Shown: positions 47,135 through 58,118, counted from the first letter of the stretch. The stretch: 64,000 nucleotides of DNA from Mauremys mutica (GCF_020497125.1 NC_059077.1:21770840-21834839), one strand, 5' to 3'. Numbers and translations: made by a program. The notes: generated by a model from the letters alone, not told the origin.

Positions 47135-49395
47135 GATGTTAACTTCTTATGTAGTAATGTGACTTTCTGAAAAGGCCTTCTCACGTTACTTTTGAAAGTG
47201 TTGTTCAAGCTCTTCACCTTCTTACTCAGGCCAATCTTTCATGGCCTTTTTAACCATTCTTCTGAGGTCCATATTGAGCTCTCTGTATTTGTTTTTCCAC
47301 TTAGGGCAATCTTCAGCTTTCAGATATTCTTGATATGCTTCCTTTTTTTCCTTCTTGATAGGTTTTTGATCTCCGGTGTCACCCAGTCTTTCCTTTTTGG
47401 ATATAACCCTAAAGCCTCCTTGCTCATGTCATGAATGTCTTTCACCCTCCCAGAGTTGTTCCACTGTTGTGTCCTCTAGGTCTAAGAGAGGGACAAAGTG
47501 GCCACTGATGGTGTTCTGAAAGGTCACCACCAAGTTTCTGAATTTTTCAAAGCTTTGACACTATAGACTCTCACCTTTCCCCCCCCCCACACACAGACAA
47601 ATTTTAGAATATTAAGTCTGATCTTAACTGTAATCATCACTGCCAGATGGCCTGAGCCTTCATTTAGGTTTCTGTAGACCATGAAACTAGTATGCTTGTT
47701 TTCCAATGTTGTCTTACTAAGATCAGTCATGTTTTCTGTAATACCATTGTTAGACATCCATGTTTCTTTATTGACTTGCCTGTGTTGAAATGTTGTTTGT
47801 TATAAACAAATTGTTGATAATGCAGAACTGACACAATCTATCACCTCACTCATTTCTTAATCCTGTTCTTCCTTTTTCCCCATGATGTTCTCCCAGTCCA
47901 TGTTATCACTCCCAGTCTTGACATTAAAGTCCTCCGTTATGAGCAAAAAATCTTTAGATGGAGTTTGGGGAATCTCTGCTTGAAATTAACTGTGAAAATT
48001 GGTTTATGACACTCTTCTACATCTTTTGTGGGTGTATAGACTTTTATTATAGTCACAAGGTATAGGAACGAAGGAAAATATATGTGTTGTGTAGTATAAG
48101 TAAAATAAAGCAGTTTTAGCAGCCACGAAAAGGCTTTGAAAAAATAAGAAAAAATGTAATAAGGCCTTGAAAATAATATGTTCAAAAGTTAGAAGGAATG
48201 TGGCATCTAGCAAGACAAGTTTTGGGGAGAATGCTAAGCTTGAAATATAGCTAATGAGGTAAAAAGAAAATTTCTAGGAAAAGGCACTTCTAAATGATAG
48301 GAGGTGGTTATAAACAGTTCCAACAGACAAAGATAAGTTATTTTGTGATGTGATAAACTTGTTGAAACTTTAACATACCAATGTTATCTTTATGAATGAG
48401 GCCCAGTCGTAAAATCTTGTCTACTCAAGGTTGGGCAATGGGTCAACCCCAAACTGCCCAAAAGTGATTCTTATCTAAAGTTAGCAATTGGCAATTACAT
48501 CACCTGTTTGTTAAAGAGTATTAAAATGTGAGCACTTACAGGGTTCATTACTATAATCTGCCTGTCCAAGTTGGAGCCATCTAACATGGATTTGAGCACC
48601 CTGGGCCTAGTCCTGTTGCAAGTATTGGATTGGTATTATGGGTGTGGTGTTCGCTTAGGCATGTTTGAAGCACCTGTATAAATACCATTCAACCTTTGAA
48701 TTTAATTAAGAAATTATGGTTAAATTAATGTCTGGTGGTATCCTGCAAAAACAATAATAGCAAAAAATTTCCAACACAGGGCCATGTTTCCCTTGTAGTT
48801 TAATGCTCATTATATTGGATGAGACTCATCTGTAGCTTTGCAAAGAACTGGAAGCTTTTTCTGATAGTATGAAGGCAATTTCTTCTCTATGGGCATTGTC
48901 TGTCCTTCCTGAGTACATTACTTTTATATCGCTTTATGGAAAGTTTGCCATTTCCAGTGCATTGTATCTCACAAATACCAAGAATGCCTATGGAAAAGGC
49001 AGTCGCGCTAGTTCTGAGTTAGTCAATGAACATTCTGGCTTTGCTGCATTCATTCAGCATTCTCACATTCCACGTTCCAACGTGCACCCTTGTTTTGGGG
49101 CTGAACAATCTGTTCTTTCCTGGCCAACTTTCTGCAGCAGCCGAAATTCTCAAACCGGTGGTGCAGGCCTTTGAGGCTGAGTGTTATCTGATCCAGTAAA
49201 GATGTTATGATACTTGCTCATTTTATTGGTTTCATGTATTAAGTAAGCACCTAGCCTGTCAGCCAAATCAAGTCTAGGCTGCCATCCTGTTCGCTATCCA
49301 TTAAGGGTGCTGAGGTATCCCTATGCTCATCATGCTGACCAATATTGTCTCATTGATTCCTTGTGCTTCCGTGCTTGTCTATATCCTTAGATAGA

Positions 49396-49560
49396 TTTAT
49401 ACTTAGATTGTAAGCTTTTTGCGCAGGGACTATCTTTTTGTTCTGTTTTTGTACAATTCCTAAGCACAATGAGGTCCTGAACCATGATTGGGGTTCGTAG
49501 GCACTATCACAATACAAATAGTACATGTGTTAGTCGTAATTTATTATTATTATTACAGAT
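49396..49560 (+). mobile_element. L2/L3-type LINE or SINE 3' end with TTA tail
   Basis: TTAGATTGTAAGCTTTTTGC, GCACAATGAGGTCCTGAACC and GGTTCGTAGGCACTATCAC, followed by CAATACAAATAGTAC and a (TTA)n tail near 49540-49554. This is the ending also seen at 20570-20680 and 23106-23180. 5' truncated. Confidence 0.6.
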
Positions 49561-50008
49561 GAGAGTTCAGCTGAGTCTGAATGGCCAGGGATTACAGTGG
49601 AACAATCTCAGCACATGGGATAGCAAGGTCTTCGCTGGCTGTGCCTATCCAAAGGAACCTGGACGTACCATAACATAGACCTAACTGGCCAAAGAAAATG
49701 GAGGAGCCAGGGAAATGGGTGGTGACTGGCTGCTTATACAATTTAAGTCACAATAACAGAAACGGCAAGAAGATACTAGGGTGCTTTTGGGGTTGGAAAC
49801 TTGAAGTGGAATTCACTGTTAGACACTTCAGCTCTTCTTCTCTTGGGGTCAATCCTGTCCCCTCCCCTCCAACCACAGGGGTTCCCCTAAGCCAAAGGAA
49901 CAATATCTTTTACTGAAAATGCACTCTGTGTTCCATGACATGTTATATGCAGTTAGATTTACCCTGCTTAACCTAATAGTTCAGGCCTTTGGGAACCACA
50001 TGTACTTA
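49561..50008. other. no recognised feature
   Basis: Short frames (49484-49916) without family motifs. Confidence 0.4.
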
Positions 50009-50021
50009 CAATGTTTATATT

Positions 50022-50108
50022 AGCAGCAAAGAATCCTGTGGCACCTTATAGACTAACAGACGTTTTGCAGCATGAGCTTTCGTGGGTGAATACCCACTTC
50101 TTCAGATG
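50022..50108 (-). mobile_element. short Penelope-like insertion with hammerhead-like core
   Basis: 87 bp flanked by an exact 13-bp direct repeat CAATGTTTATATT (50009-50021 and 50109-50121). On the minus strand it reads CTGAAGA (50105-50099), one A, a perfect 6-bp stem GTGGGT/ACCCAC with loop ATTC (50097-50082), then GAAA (50081-50078) and a 3-bp stem AGC/GCT with loop TCAT (50078-50069). This is the order of a type I hammerhead ribozyme. Deviations: an extra A after CTGAAGA, G at the cleavage-site base (50068) where A, C or U is needed, and no convincing stem I. Hammerhead motifs are known in Penelope-like retroelements. Likely inactive. Confidence 0.55.
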
Positions 50109-50121
50109 CAATGTTTATATT

Positions 50122-50976
50122 CTTGTTCCTATTTACTTATTACTTTGCACTTGCACAGTATATATCTTGGACTAGCTTCCCAAATGTAACATGTAACTCC
50201 AGCAATAAAAAGTTCCATTAATTCTCTTCTCTTTGTAAGGATTTCACAATCACTATTTATTCTGTATAATCATGGATACATTCACAAGACCTGAGAGCCA
50301 GAATCTGTTCCATACAGAATGGCCAAGGGACTTGTCAATTGGAATTGGGGCAAGAATTCAGGATTTTCTGCTCCTGGCAGTCAGGCCCACATCATCTGAA
50401 TTAAAGAAGAGTCTCTGTTAGCTGCAGTAACACTGAAGGAGCAGTTCTGTCATCTGTAGGTCAGGACACCAGTGGGCAGCATGACTGGCGGATCACCCAT
50501 TCCTGAACTGGGCTGACATTCCACCCATGGGGGGCAGTGGTCCATATTCTAGTTGATAACTAATGTACACATCAATTAATGATTGATTAATAATTTCCAT
50601 GTGCTCGTGAGTTCCAATTGTGAAATTTGGTATGCTTGTTCCTTACAGGCCACTGAGTACAGAAAAGAAACTCAAAGTTTAAATTTCTTTCTTCAGGGTC
50701 AGCAGTCATATTAATCAGCTTTCAACCATCCAAATACACATAGTGCATATCAGGGATAACATTCTAAGTGGCTGGTGAAAATATTTCTTTGTGGGGACTG
50801 AGCCTGCCCTGCGCGCACCCCACAAAGCCGGGCCCGGCTCCATGCTCTCTGCTCTGGCCCATTGGCTCGTGCAGCTTACAGCGTTGGAGGAGCCCACCAC
50901 AGCATCACTTGACATGCACATCTGCACGCACTTGGGGACAGGACTTCCTCTTTCCTGGTGCCATTGGATGCCGGGG
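50122..50976. other. no recognised feature
   Basis: AT-rich to 50770, then GC-richer without recognisable content. Confidence 0.4.
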
Positions 50977-51230
50977 CCTCAGGATCTCCACACTTCAGCT
51001 GGGACTCTTATTCCCTCCCATTGCTTCAGGTTCTTCCCTGCCTCATCACCTCAGGATCTCCCCACTTTCACTTGAACTCTCATTCCCACCAATCCCCTCA
51101 GACTCCTCACAGGATCCTCCTTCTCACCGACCCCCATTCCTCTGGGACTTTTCTTCTCCCTCAGGATCCCTTTTCCCCAGGACACTCTCCTGTCCCAGCA
51201 TACCTCATCCCAATCCCCAACATTGAGACT
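50977..51230. repeat. degenerate tandem repeat, CCTCAGGATCTCC-type unit
   Basis: CCTCAGGATCTCC or close variants start near 50977, 51049, 51108 and 51158, giving imperfect units of about 50-72 bp. A related CCCCAGGATCTCC reappears near 52930, on the far side of the CR1. Pyrimidine-rich. The CR1 appears to have inserted into this array. Confidence 0.45.
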
Positions 51231-51512
51231 TGACTGCTTTTTTTAATCTCAGTTTTCACAGAAAAGGTCAGCTCCCAGACTGCTGCACTGGGCAGCACAG
51301 TAAGAGGAGGAGGTGAGCAGCCCTCAGTGGTGAAAGAACAGGTTAAGGAGTATTTAGAAAAGCTGGACATGCACAAGTCCATGGGGCCGGATGCAACGCA
51401 TGCGAGGGTGCTGAGGGAGTTGGCTGATGTGATTGCAGAGCCATGGGCCATTATCTTTGAAAACTCATGGTGATCGGGGGAGGCCCCAGATGACTGGAGA
51501 AAGGCAAATATA

Positions 51513-52275
51513 GTGCCTATCTTTAAAAAAGAGAAAAAGGAGAATCCGAGGAACTACAGACTGGTCAGCCTCACCACAGTCCCTGAAAAAATCATGGAGC
51601 AGGTCCTCAAGGAATCCATTCTGAAGCACGTGGAGGAGAGGAAAGTGATCAGGAACAGTCAGCATGGATTCACCAAGGGCAAGTCATGCCTGACCAAACT
51701 GATTGCCTTCTATGATGAGACAACTGGCTCTGTGGATATGGGGAAAGTGGTGGACGTGATATACCTTGACTTTAGCAAAGCTTTTGATACAGTCTCCCAC
51801 AGTATTCTTGCCAGCAAGTTAAAGAAGTATGGACTGGAGGAATGGACTATAAGGTGGATAGAAAGCTGGCTAGATCATTGGGATCAACAGGTAGTGAGCA
51901 ATGGCTCTGTGTCTAGTTGGCAGCTGGTATCAAGCGGAGTGCCCCAAGGGTCAGTCCTGGGGCTGGTTTTGTTCAACATCTTCATTAATGATCTGGATGA
52001 TGGGAAGGATTGCACCTTTAGTAAGTTCATGGATGACACTAAGCTGGGGGGAGAGGTAGATATGCTAGAGGGTAGGGATAGGGTCCAGAATGACCTAGAC
52101 AAATTGGAGGATTGGGTCAAAAGAAGTTTGATGGGGTTCAACAAGAACAAGTGCAGAGTCCTGCACTTAGGATGGAAGAATCCCATGCACTGCTACAGGC
52201 TGGGGATCGACTGGCTAAGCGGCAGTTCTGTGGAAAAGGACCCAGGGATTACAGTGGACAAGGAGCTGGCAACAA
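51513..52275 (+). pseudogene. CR1 reverse transcriptase domain
   Basis: Longest readable transposon frame (open to 52364; family-like to about 52275). Motifs: NYRLVSL at residues 14-20, QHGFTKGKSCLT at 50-61, YLDFSKAFDTV at 84-94, SGVPQGSVLG at 141-150 and FMDD at 172-175. CR1 copies normally have F/Y-A-DD; the methionine is unusual but both aspartates remain. The internal ATG is not the true start, since family sequence continues upstream with stops. Near 52275 about seven residues are deleted and the frame changes. Confidence 0.85.
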
Positions 52276-52810
52276 GAAGGCTAAGGGCATATTGTGCTGC
52301 ATTAGTAGGAGCACTGCCAGCAGATCGAGGGAAGAGAGTATTCCCCTCTATTCAGCACTGGTGAGGCCACATCTGGAGTGTTGTGTCCAATTTTGGGCCC
52401 CCCACCAGCTAAAGAAAGGATGTGGAAAAATTGAGAGAGTCCAGAGGAGGGCAATGAAAATGATTACAGTACTGGGGCACATGACTTATGAGGAGAGGCT
52501 GAGAGAACTGGGCTTATTTAGTCTGGAGAAGAAAAGAGTGAAGGCGGATTTGATAGCAGCCTTCAACTACCTGAAGGAGGGTTCCAAAGAGAATGGACCT
52601 TGGCTGTTCGCAGTGGTGGCAAATGACAGAACAAGGAGGAGCAATGGTCTCAAGTTGCAGTGGGGGAGGTCTAGGTTGGATATTAGGAAAAACTATTTCA
52701 CTATGAGGGTGGTGAAGCACTGGAATGGGTTACCTAGGGAGGTGGTGGAATCTCCATCCTTAGAGGTTTTTAAGGCCTGTCTTGACAAAGCCCTGGCTGG
52801 GATGATTTAG
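52276..52810 (+). pseudogene. CR1 ORF2 C-terminal part, shifted frame
   Basis: Continues the CR1 polyprotein in a different frame: [20 protein letters not shown], then [28 protein letters not shown] and [15 protein letters not shown], ending at a stop at 52808-52810. These blocks recur in the CR1 copies at 3500-3970 and 57470-57860. The frame is open but separated from the polymerase part by the break near 52275, so no intact ORF2 exists. Confidence 0.85.
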
Positions 52811-52897
52811 TTGGGGTTGGTCCTGCTTTGAGCAGGGGGTTGGACTAGATGACCTCCTGAGGTCTCTTCCAACCCTACACTTCTATGGTTCTATGAC

Positions 52898-54011
52898 TCT
52901 GCTCTGCACCAGTCCCATTTCCTCGGGAATCCCCAGGATCTCCGCTTGGACAGGTCTCTCCCACTCAGCTGCTGGGGCCGCCTGGACACCATAGCTCCTC
53001 TTCCTCATGATCTCTTCCAGACGTGGTGCCTGAGCCTCTCCATCTGGCAGAGTCTCCCAGAACTGCCACTTTCCAAACTGCCACTTTCGCGGAAAGCACC
53101 GCTCAGGAGCCAGCATGCCCTGCTGGGACCAAGGACTCTAGCTCTACCTACCAGGATTCCAGCATGCAGGTAGGGCCCTGCTCCCATAATGCCCCATTCC
53201 CCCTTCGTGGCCCGTGCACTGCCAGACATGAGGCTTACCGTGATGAGCTGGGCATGTATGTTGCAGCAGAGCAGGTAAGAAAAGGACTAGGCAGAGAGAG
53301 ATTTGAGGGAGGGGGTGAGCCCATTCTAGCCCTAGCCAGCTGCTGCCTACAGATAACATTTTTGTTCCAAAAATTAAACATGTTTCTTCCATGAGATGAG
53401 TAATGAGATAGGTATAATGTCTTTGGTTTGGAGAAGCAAACATCACTGGTTCTATCTATCTGAGTTCAGCCAAAAAAACTTCCACAGATTTGGTAGATTA
53501 CGTTACTTGGCAGAGAAGGATACTCTATAAATATCGCAGATACACTGCTAGATATGCTGTTGTCTAGAACTCGGAGATTACTTCAACGTCAACTGTGGGT
53601 TGATTTGTTTGTTGTTTTTCTTTTTCTAAACTAGATTTTCAGCTGAAAAAATGTGCTATTGAAGGATTTCAGACATATGTTTATATACAGTGAAGAAATA
53701 TTTAGTGCTTTTGTCAGCAAATACAAAAAGAGCTGAGCAGTATTCCAGGGAGTTGAACCCCAACATCTTCAACGTCATATCCTTAGTAGTTAAGGTCATT
53801 TTGTATTTTAATTCATAATTTATTTTTCGGAAGACCAATGACACAGAGTTTTATTACAAAAGTCTCAAGGTTCTTCTAGAAACATAGCTAACAAGTTATG
53901 ACTATCAAAGGAAAAAACCCTCTGTTGTTACCAAGGAATTCTTTCCAATTTCAAGCTATTCACACAGAACTTCTGACAGTGAGAAGCAATTTCCTCTTTA
54001 GCTGGCCTATG
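52898..54011. other. GC-rich tract then AT-rich DNA, unassigned
   Basis: 52898-53330 continues the GC/pyrimidine-rich DNA interrupted by the CR1. GAGCAG followed by GTAAGA at about 53270-53281 resembles a splice donor, but the preceding frame (53023 onward) has no recognisable domain. The remainder is AT-rich. Confidence 0.35.
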
Positions 54012-54019
54012 CTTTAACC

Positions 54020-54329
54020 CAGGGGTAGGCAACCTATGGCACGCGTGCCGAAGGAGGCATGCAAGCTGATTTTCAGTGGCACTCTCACTGCCTGGGTCCT
54101 GGCCACTGGTCTGGGGGCTCTGCATTTTAATTTAATTTTAAATGAAGCTTCTTAAACATTTTAAAAACCTTATTTACTTTACATACAACAATAGTTTACT
54201 TATATATTATAGACTTCTAGAAAGAGACCTTCTAAAAACATTACAATGTATTACTGGCATGCAAAACCTTAAATTAGAGTGAGTAAATGAAGTCTCAGCA
54301 CAGCACTTCTGAAAGGTTGCCGACCCCTG
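54020..54329. mobile_element. hAT MITE, 310 bp, perfect target duplication
   Basis: Left end CAGGGGTAGGCAACCT; right end in reverse CAGGGGTCGGCAACCT. The octamer CTTTAACC lies on both sides (54012-54019 and 54330-54337). AT-rich interior without coding capacity. Ends are close to those of 23862-24193, so the same transposase may have moved both. Confidence 0.9.
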
Positions 54330-54337
54330 CTTTAACC

Positions 54338-54967
54338 ATTCATACCATCAGTTACAGGGGCAAACACTAGACTGTGTTGGTTTGAGTTTGGGGCACCGTA
54401 TTTGCTCAGAGGCAGTTGTATGTTGCATCACAGCATATTTGATTTGAGGCTTGAAAAATATTAGTGGGAAAACATCCATATAACGGAAGTGGAAAAATAT
54501 AAGACAATTACCCTCATCCCGCATGCTACCAGGATAGTACACACAACTCTTAGGCAAATACAAGCAATTATACATTCCTGTGATATTAATATAACCTGTC
54601 TACCAATTTTATGGTGCTTTAAATGTTGGTGTTTAATAATTCACTCCCTGGCTACCATCCATGAAACAGTCAATAGATGTTATGAACAAGCTAAGAATTA
54701 ATATTTATTTGTATTACAGTAGCACCTACACACCTAAGATCAAGAGAAAAATCAAGTTAGTTCCCCAAAGTCCTAGAGGAAGTCAGTGGCAAAACAAAAT
54801 ATTAAAATCTAATCGCGGTCCTAAGCCTGTGCCAAACTCTGCCGTGTTTGTGTGAATAAGGAATCCCTGGGTAACATAAAAGCATGCTGTTCTTTTTAAT
54901 TAAAATGATAAAACTAACACGGCAACATTTCAGAGCTTATCATTGCCTAGTGAGTGCACTACTGCCC
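54338..54967. other. AT-rich DNA, no recognised feature
   Basis: ACTAACACGGC at 54911-54921 matches the complement of a block in the Penelope-like insertion at 42750, but the match is too short to annotate. Otherwise nothing recognised. Confidence 0.4.
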
Positions 54968-55640
54968 TGTAAGGGTACAGACTCACCCCTGCGGCGCCTC
55001 CTGCTGGTCTTTCAGGGAATTAGCAAGATTTCCAGCCCAGAGCACCCTCTGCAGGCTGGTGATCCACTACTGCTTGGCCCCCTGTGTCCCTCTCTGGACT
55101 CCAGTGCCCTGTTAGCTGGGGTGCTGCCCCCTGGCCATAACCCCTTTCTCTCAGGGTGTCCCCTCCCCGGGAATCCTCCACCCACTATCCCCACCTCGAC
55201 TCAGTATAAGGCTACTGCCAGTCATCGTCTAGCTCCCCACGCCCTGGGGCAGACTGCAGTATCAGCCTACTCATCACTGGCAAGGTTGGGTTTGGACCTG
55301 CTGCCTTTGCCTACCCCTGGGCTGCCCTCTGCAACCCCCAGTACCTGTTGGCCTTATGCTAGGCCGCAGCCTGGGGCTTTCCAGGCTGGCGTGCCCCAGC
55401 TCCTCTGACTTTCCCCAGCTCTGCTTCACTCAGGTACCCTGTCTCCAGCTCCCTGCAGCCAGGCCCTTCTCCCTGTACAGGTAGAGGGAGACTGTTTGGG
55501 CTCCCAGCTCCCAGCCTTTTTATACAGGCCAGCTGTGGCCTGATTGGGGCGTGGCCCAGCTGCATCTGCTTCCCCAATCAGCCCACTCCAGGGCTGCTTT
55601 CCAGCCCTCCCAGGCAGGAGCGGGTGTCCACCCCGCTACA
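54968..55640 (-). mobile_element. probable solo LTR, 673 bp, minus orientation
   Basis: Plus-strand ends are TGTAAGGGTACAG and CCCCGCTACA, so TG...CA, with the minus strand starting TGTAGCGGGG. A minus-strand TATA motif (TATAAAAAGG) lies at 55524-55515, about 115-125 bp inside the minus-strand 5' end, as in an LTR U3. Flanking GCCC and CCCC agree at three of four positions. GC-rich against AT-rich surroundings. No internal retroelement genes. Gypsy or retroviral origin not decided. Confidence 0.6.
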
Positions 55641-55696
55641 CCCCCGAATGCTAATAGCAAGGACCAAAGGAATGTCTGCTATTGACTAGTTTTACA

Positions 55697-55835
55697 TATT
55701 CCTCAAAAGCTCTGTGTAGCTCAGAAGCTTGCCTTTTTCACCAAAAGAAATTGGTCCAATAAAAGATACCACCTCACTCACCTTGTATCTCTTATATCCT
55801 GGGCCCACCATGGCTACAACAACACAATGCTCCTC
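55697..55835 (+). repeat. dispersed repeat, probably Penelope-like
   Basis: CTCAAAAGCTCTGTGTAGC, TCAGAAGCTTGCC, AAATTGGTCCAATAAAAG and CATGGCTACAACAACAC form a pattern I recognise as a common reptile and bird dispersed repeat. Its arrangement (a short foldback AGCTCTGTGTAGCT followed by GAAGCTT) parallels the hammerhead-like layout at 50022-50108. No target duplication seen. Confidence 0.45.
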
Positions 55836-57410
55836 CAGCATCTATAATATACAGGAGTTCAAATCTAGTGATTAGGTGACAATTATATGTGGCTGCACAT
55901 ATAATTCACACATGTGGTTATTTATTCTCTTTGCCCACTTCACAGGCATAAGCAGCTATGGAACTTGAGATCTTCTGCACCAAGGAGTCCATGATCCTAC
56001 CACTTGAGCTAAAGGAGCCCTTTCATTAGCTGCAGTAGCCTCCCTCTTGGTGGACCAGTTTTTTTCAAGAAAACGCCCTTCCATTCAGTAATGGAAGTGG
56101 TTGTGTTCATAGTCACTAGCCCATACACTCATGTAGTGATAGTAGGCAAGACAGTACTATTTCAGTGCAATGCCATAAGTGATTAGGAGCAAAAATAAGT
56201 ACTTTGTAAATACATATGTTCATGACCTGTTTAGATTACAAGTCCCATCTAATTAACAGATGCCTCCCTAACTCTATTGTAGTCAGCACAGATGCCATGT
56301 TTCAGCAATGTCAGCTGGCTGTTGTGCAGGTTTTTGTTTTACTTTGCATCTATTCTCTCTTAAAAGCAAGGTTGGGTTTTAGATACGTTTGGCAAGATTT
56401 TCTCCTAGAAGAGCAAAAGCTAGAGGCTGCCTTCTCACAGACATTTATCCTCATAATTCCCATTACTCTTAATTCCCATTACCTGAATTCTGTGTCCCTG
56501 GTGCACCATGATGAGGTGACATATCTGTTAATGTCAGTGTAATAATTTTGCACTGAAGTAAGTAGCCATTCTCTACAGCCAGTTCCCCTGCTAAGTGCCT
56601 CACTTGAATTTTTTATGGCTGAAATGTCAGAGTAAGGAACAAAGGAAAATTTTTAACATATGGGTTAGCGGTTGTCGCTTTTGATTTGCTTGGGTATTAC
56701 TTCACTTACCACTTCAGCATCTTCTGACCTACTTATAGTCTAAGATAGGCACTGGGGAACATTCACATCTTCATTTAAAGGATTCTTTTACTGTGTAACT
56801 AATTAAAAAAAAACCCTGTCAACTAACATACAGCTTTTATTTTAAATTAAAAATAACTATCAAATATAAATGTGATTGAAGACATGTCTAAGACAATTTA
56901 AAGCGACTGCTTCAAACTTTGGTGCAACTGGGGACAATGGCTGCATGGGGCCTGAATTGCTTAGCTTACAGTTTTGAAAATCTGAAAATGCCAGTGGCCA
57001 ATTTCAACTCCGACTAACATCCCTGCTGTGCACCCAACAGAAACTGAGCACAGTTTCCCTTGCATTGACTCCTCCTTTACACCAGGAGCCAGTGTAACAC
57101 TGAGGGCAAGGAGACTGTCTCTCCTCTGCCACTCTTAAGCTGCCAACATGAGATAATGGAGACGGGAGAGGAGAAATAAGTGGGGGACAGAAATACTGGG
57201 GCAGGGACACTTCACCACCTTTGCAGCTGAGCAGGTCCTTTTTGAAGAGGGGCCAACTAGTGCTGGTTTACACCCTCCTCCCCCCAGCTTGTAGTAATTT
57301 TTGTACTCAGTGCAACAAAAATACGTCTACGCCTAGGAATTTGCTACTTCATTTAACTGCAACACAACAGTCAGGGGGAAACACCCACTAACTAAACAGG
57401 ATGTTAGGAA
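55836..57410. other. no recognised feature
   Basis: AT-rich. The 108-codon plus-strand frame at 56216-56542 shows no family motif. Confidence 0.4.
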
Positions 57411-58118
57411 TAATTTAAAAAGGGATAGCGAATAAGATGGAGAATATCTTATTGCCCTTATATAAATCCATGGTACGCCCACATCTTGAATACTGTGTAC
57501 AGATGTGGTCTCCTCATCTCAAAAAAGATATACTGGCATTACAAAAGGTTCAGAGAAGGGCAACTAAAATGATTAGGGGGGTTGGAACAGGTCCCATATG
57601 AGAAGAGATTAAAGAGGCTAGAACTTTTCAGATTGGAAAAGAGGAGACTAAGGGCGGATATGATAGCGGTATATAAAATCATGAGTGGTGTGGAGAAAGT
57701 GAATAAGGAGAAGTTATTTACTTGTTCCCATAACATAAGAACTAGGGGCCATCAAATGAAATTAATGGGCAGCAGGTTTAAAACGAATAAAAGGAACTTC
57801 TTCACACAGCGCACAGTCAACCTGTGGAACTCCTTGCCTGAGGCGGTTGCAAATAATAGAGTTTAAAAGAGAACTAGATAAATTCATAGAGGTTAAGTCC
57901 ATTAATGGCTGTTAGCCAGGATGGGTAAGGAATAGTGTCCCTAGCCTCTGTTTGTCAGATGGTGGAGATGGATGGCAGGAGAGAGATCACTTGATCATTA
58001 CCTGTTAGATTCACTCCCTTTGGGGCATCTGGCATTGGCCCCTGTCGGAAGACAGGATACTGGGCTAGATGGACCTTTGGTCTGACCCAGTAAGGCCATT
58101 CTTATGTTCTTATGTTAA
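57411..58118 (+). mobile_element. CR1 LINE 3' fragment, turtle-type tail
   Basis: 5' truncated CR1. The open stretch 57582-57866 holds [20 protein letters not shown] and [14 protein letters not shown], the C-terminal region of ORF2. The 3' end has GGATACTGGGCTAGATGGAC, CTTTGGTCTGACCCAGTA and an ATTCTTATGTTCTTATG octamer tail. The frame breaks near 57866. A better preserved relative of the copy at 3031-3972. Confidence 0.9.

Larger units (their letters stand above)
44475..49250 (-). mobile_element. decayed non-CR1 LINE with endonuclease and RT, split by an LTR
   Basis: Minus strand, reading from about 49250 down to 44475. An apurinic-type endonuclease start motif VGTWNVR is at 49083-49060; a second endonuclease motif EDFNVKTGSD is near 47933; the linker and pre-RT region lie at 47500-47140. 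The RT follows at 46170-44920 and a C-terminal part near 44900-44600. The order is that of RTE-like LINEs. The clade is uncertain; it is not CR1. Multiple stops and frameshifts, part of the endonuclease replaced by AT-rich DNA near 48050-48780, and a solo LTR at 46243-47134 make it clearly dead. Confidence 0.75.
51241..52897 (+). mobile_element. CR1 LINE, about 1.65 kb, 5' truncated with intact 3' end
   Basis: The best preserved LINE in the window. It holds the reverse transcriptase (51513-52275) and the C-terminal segment in another frame (52276-52810). A 3' untranslated end follows, with GAGCAGGGGGTTGGACTAGA and GACCTCCTGAGG, finishing in the TTCTATGGTTCTATGACT octamer tail typical of CR1. 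It is 5' truncated, as most CR1 copies are. The endonuclease domain is absent. Protein parts carry a frameshift and stops upstream of 51513. Confidence 0.9.

Noticed and set aside
47934..48213. Minus-strand frames of 69-82 codons as a membrane protein
   Set aside because: Phe/Tyr-rich translations of AT-rich DNA within the decayed LINE endonuclease region.
53265..53290. GAGCAG/GTAAGA as the end of a coding exon
   Set aside because: Good donor sequence, but the preceding reading frame has no recognisable content and lies in pyrimidine-rich repeat-like DNA.
54908..54930. Penelope-like fragment (ACTAACACGGC)
   Set aside because: Only about 11 bp match to the complement of the 42750 insertion; too short to separate from chance.
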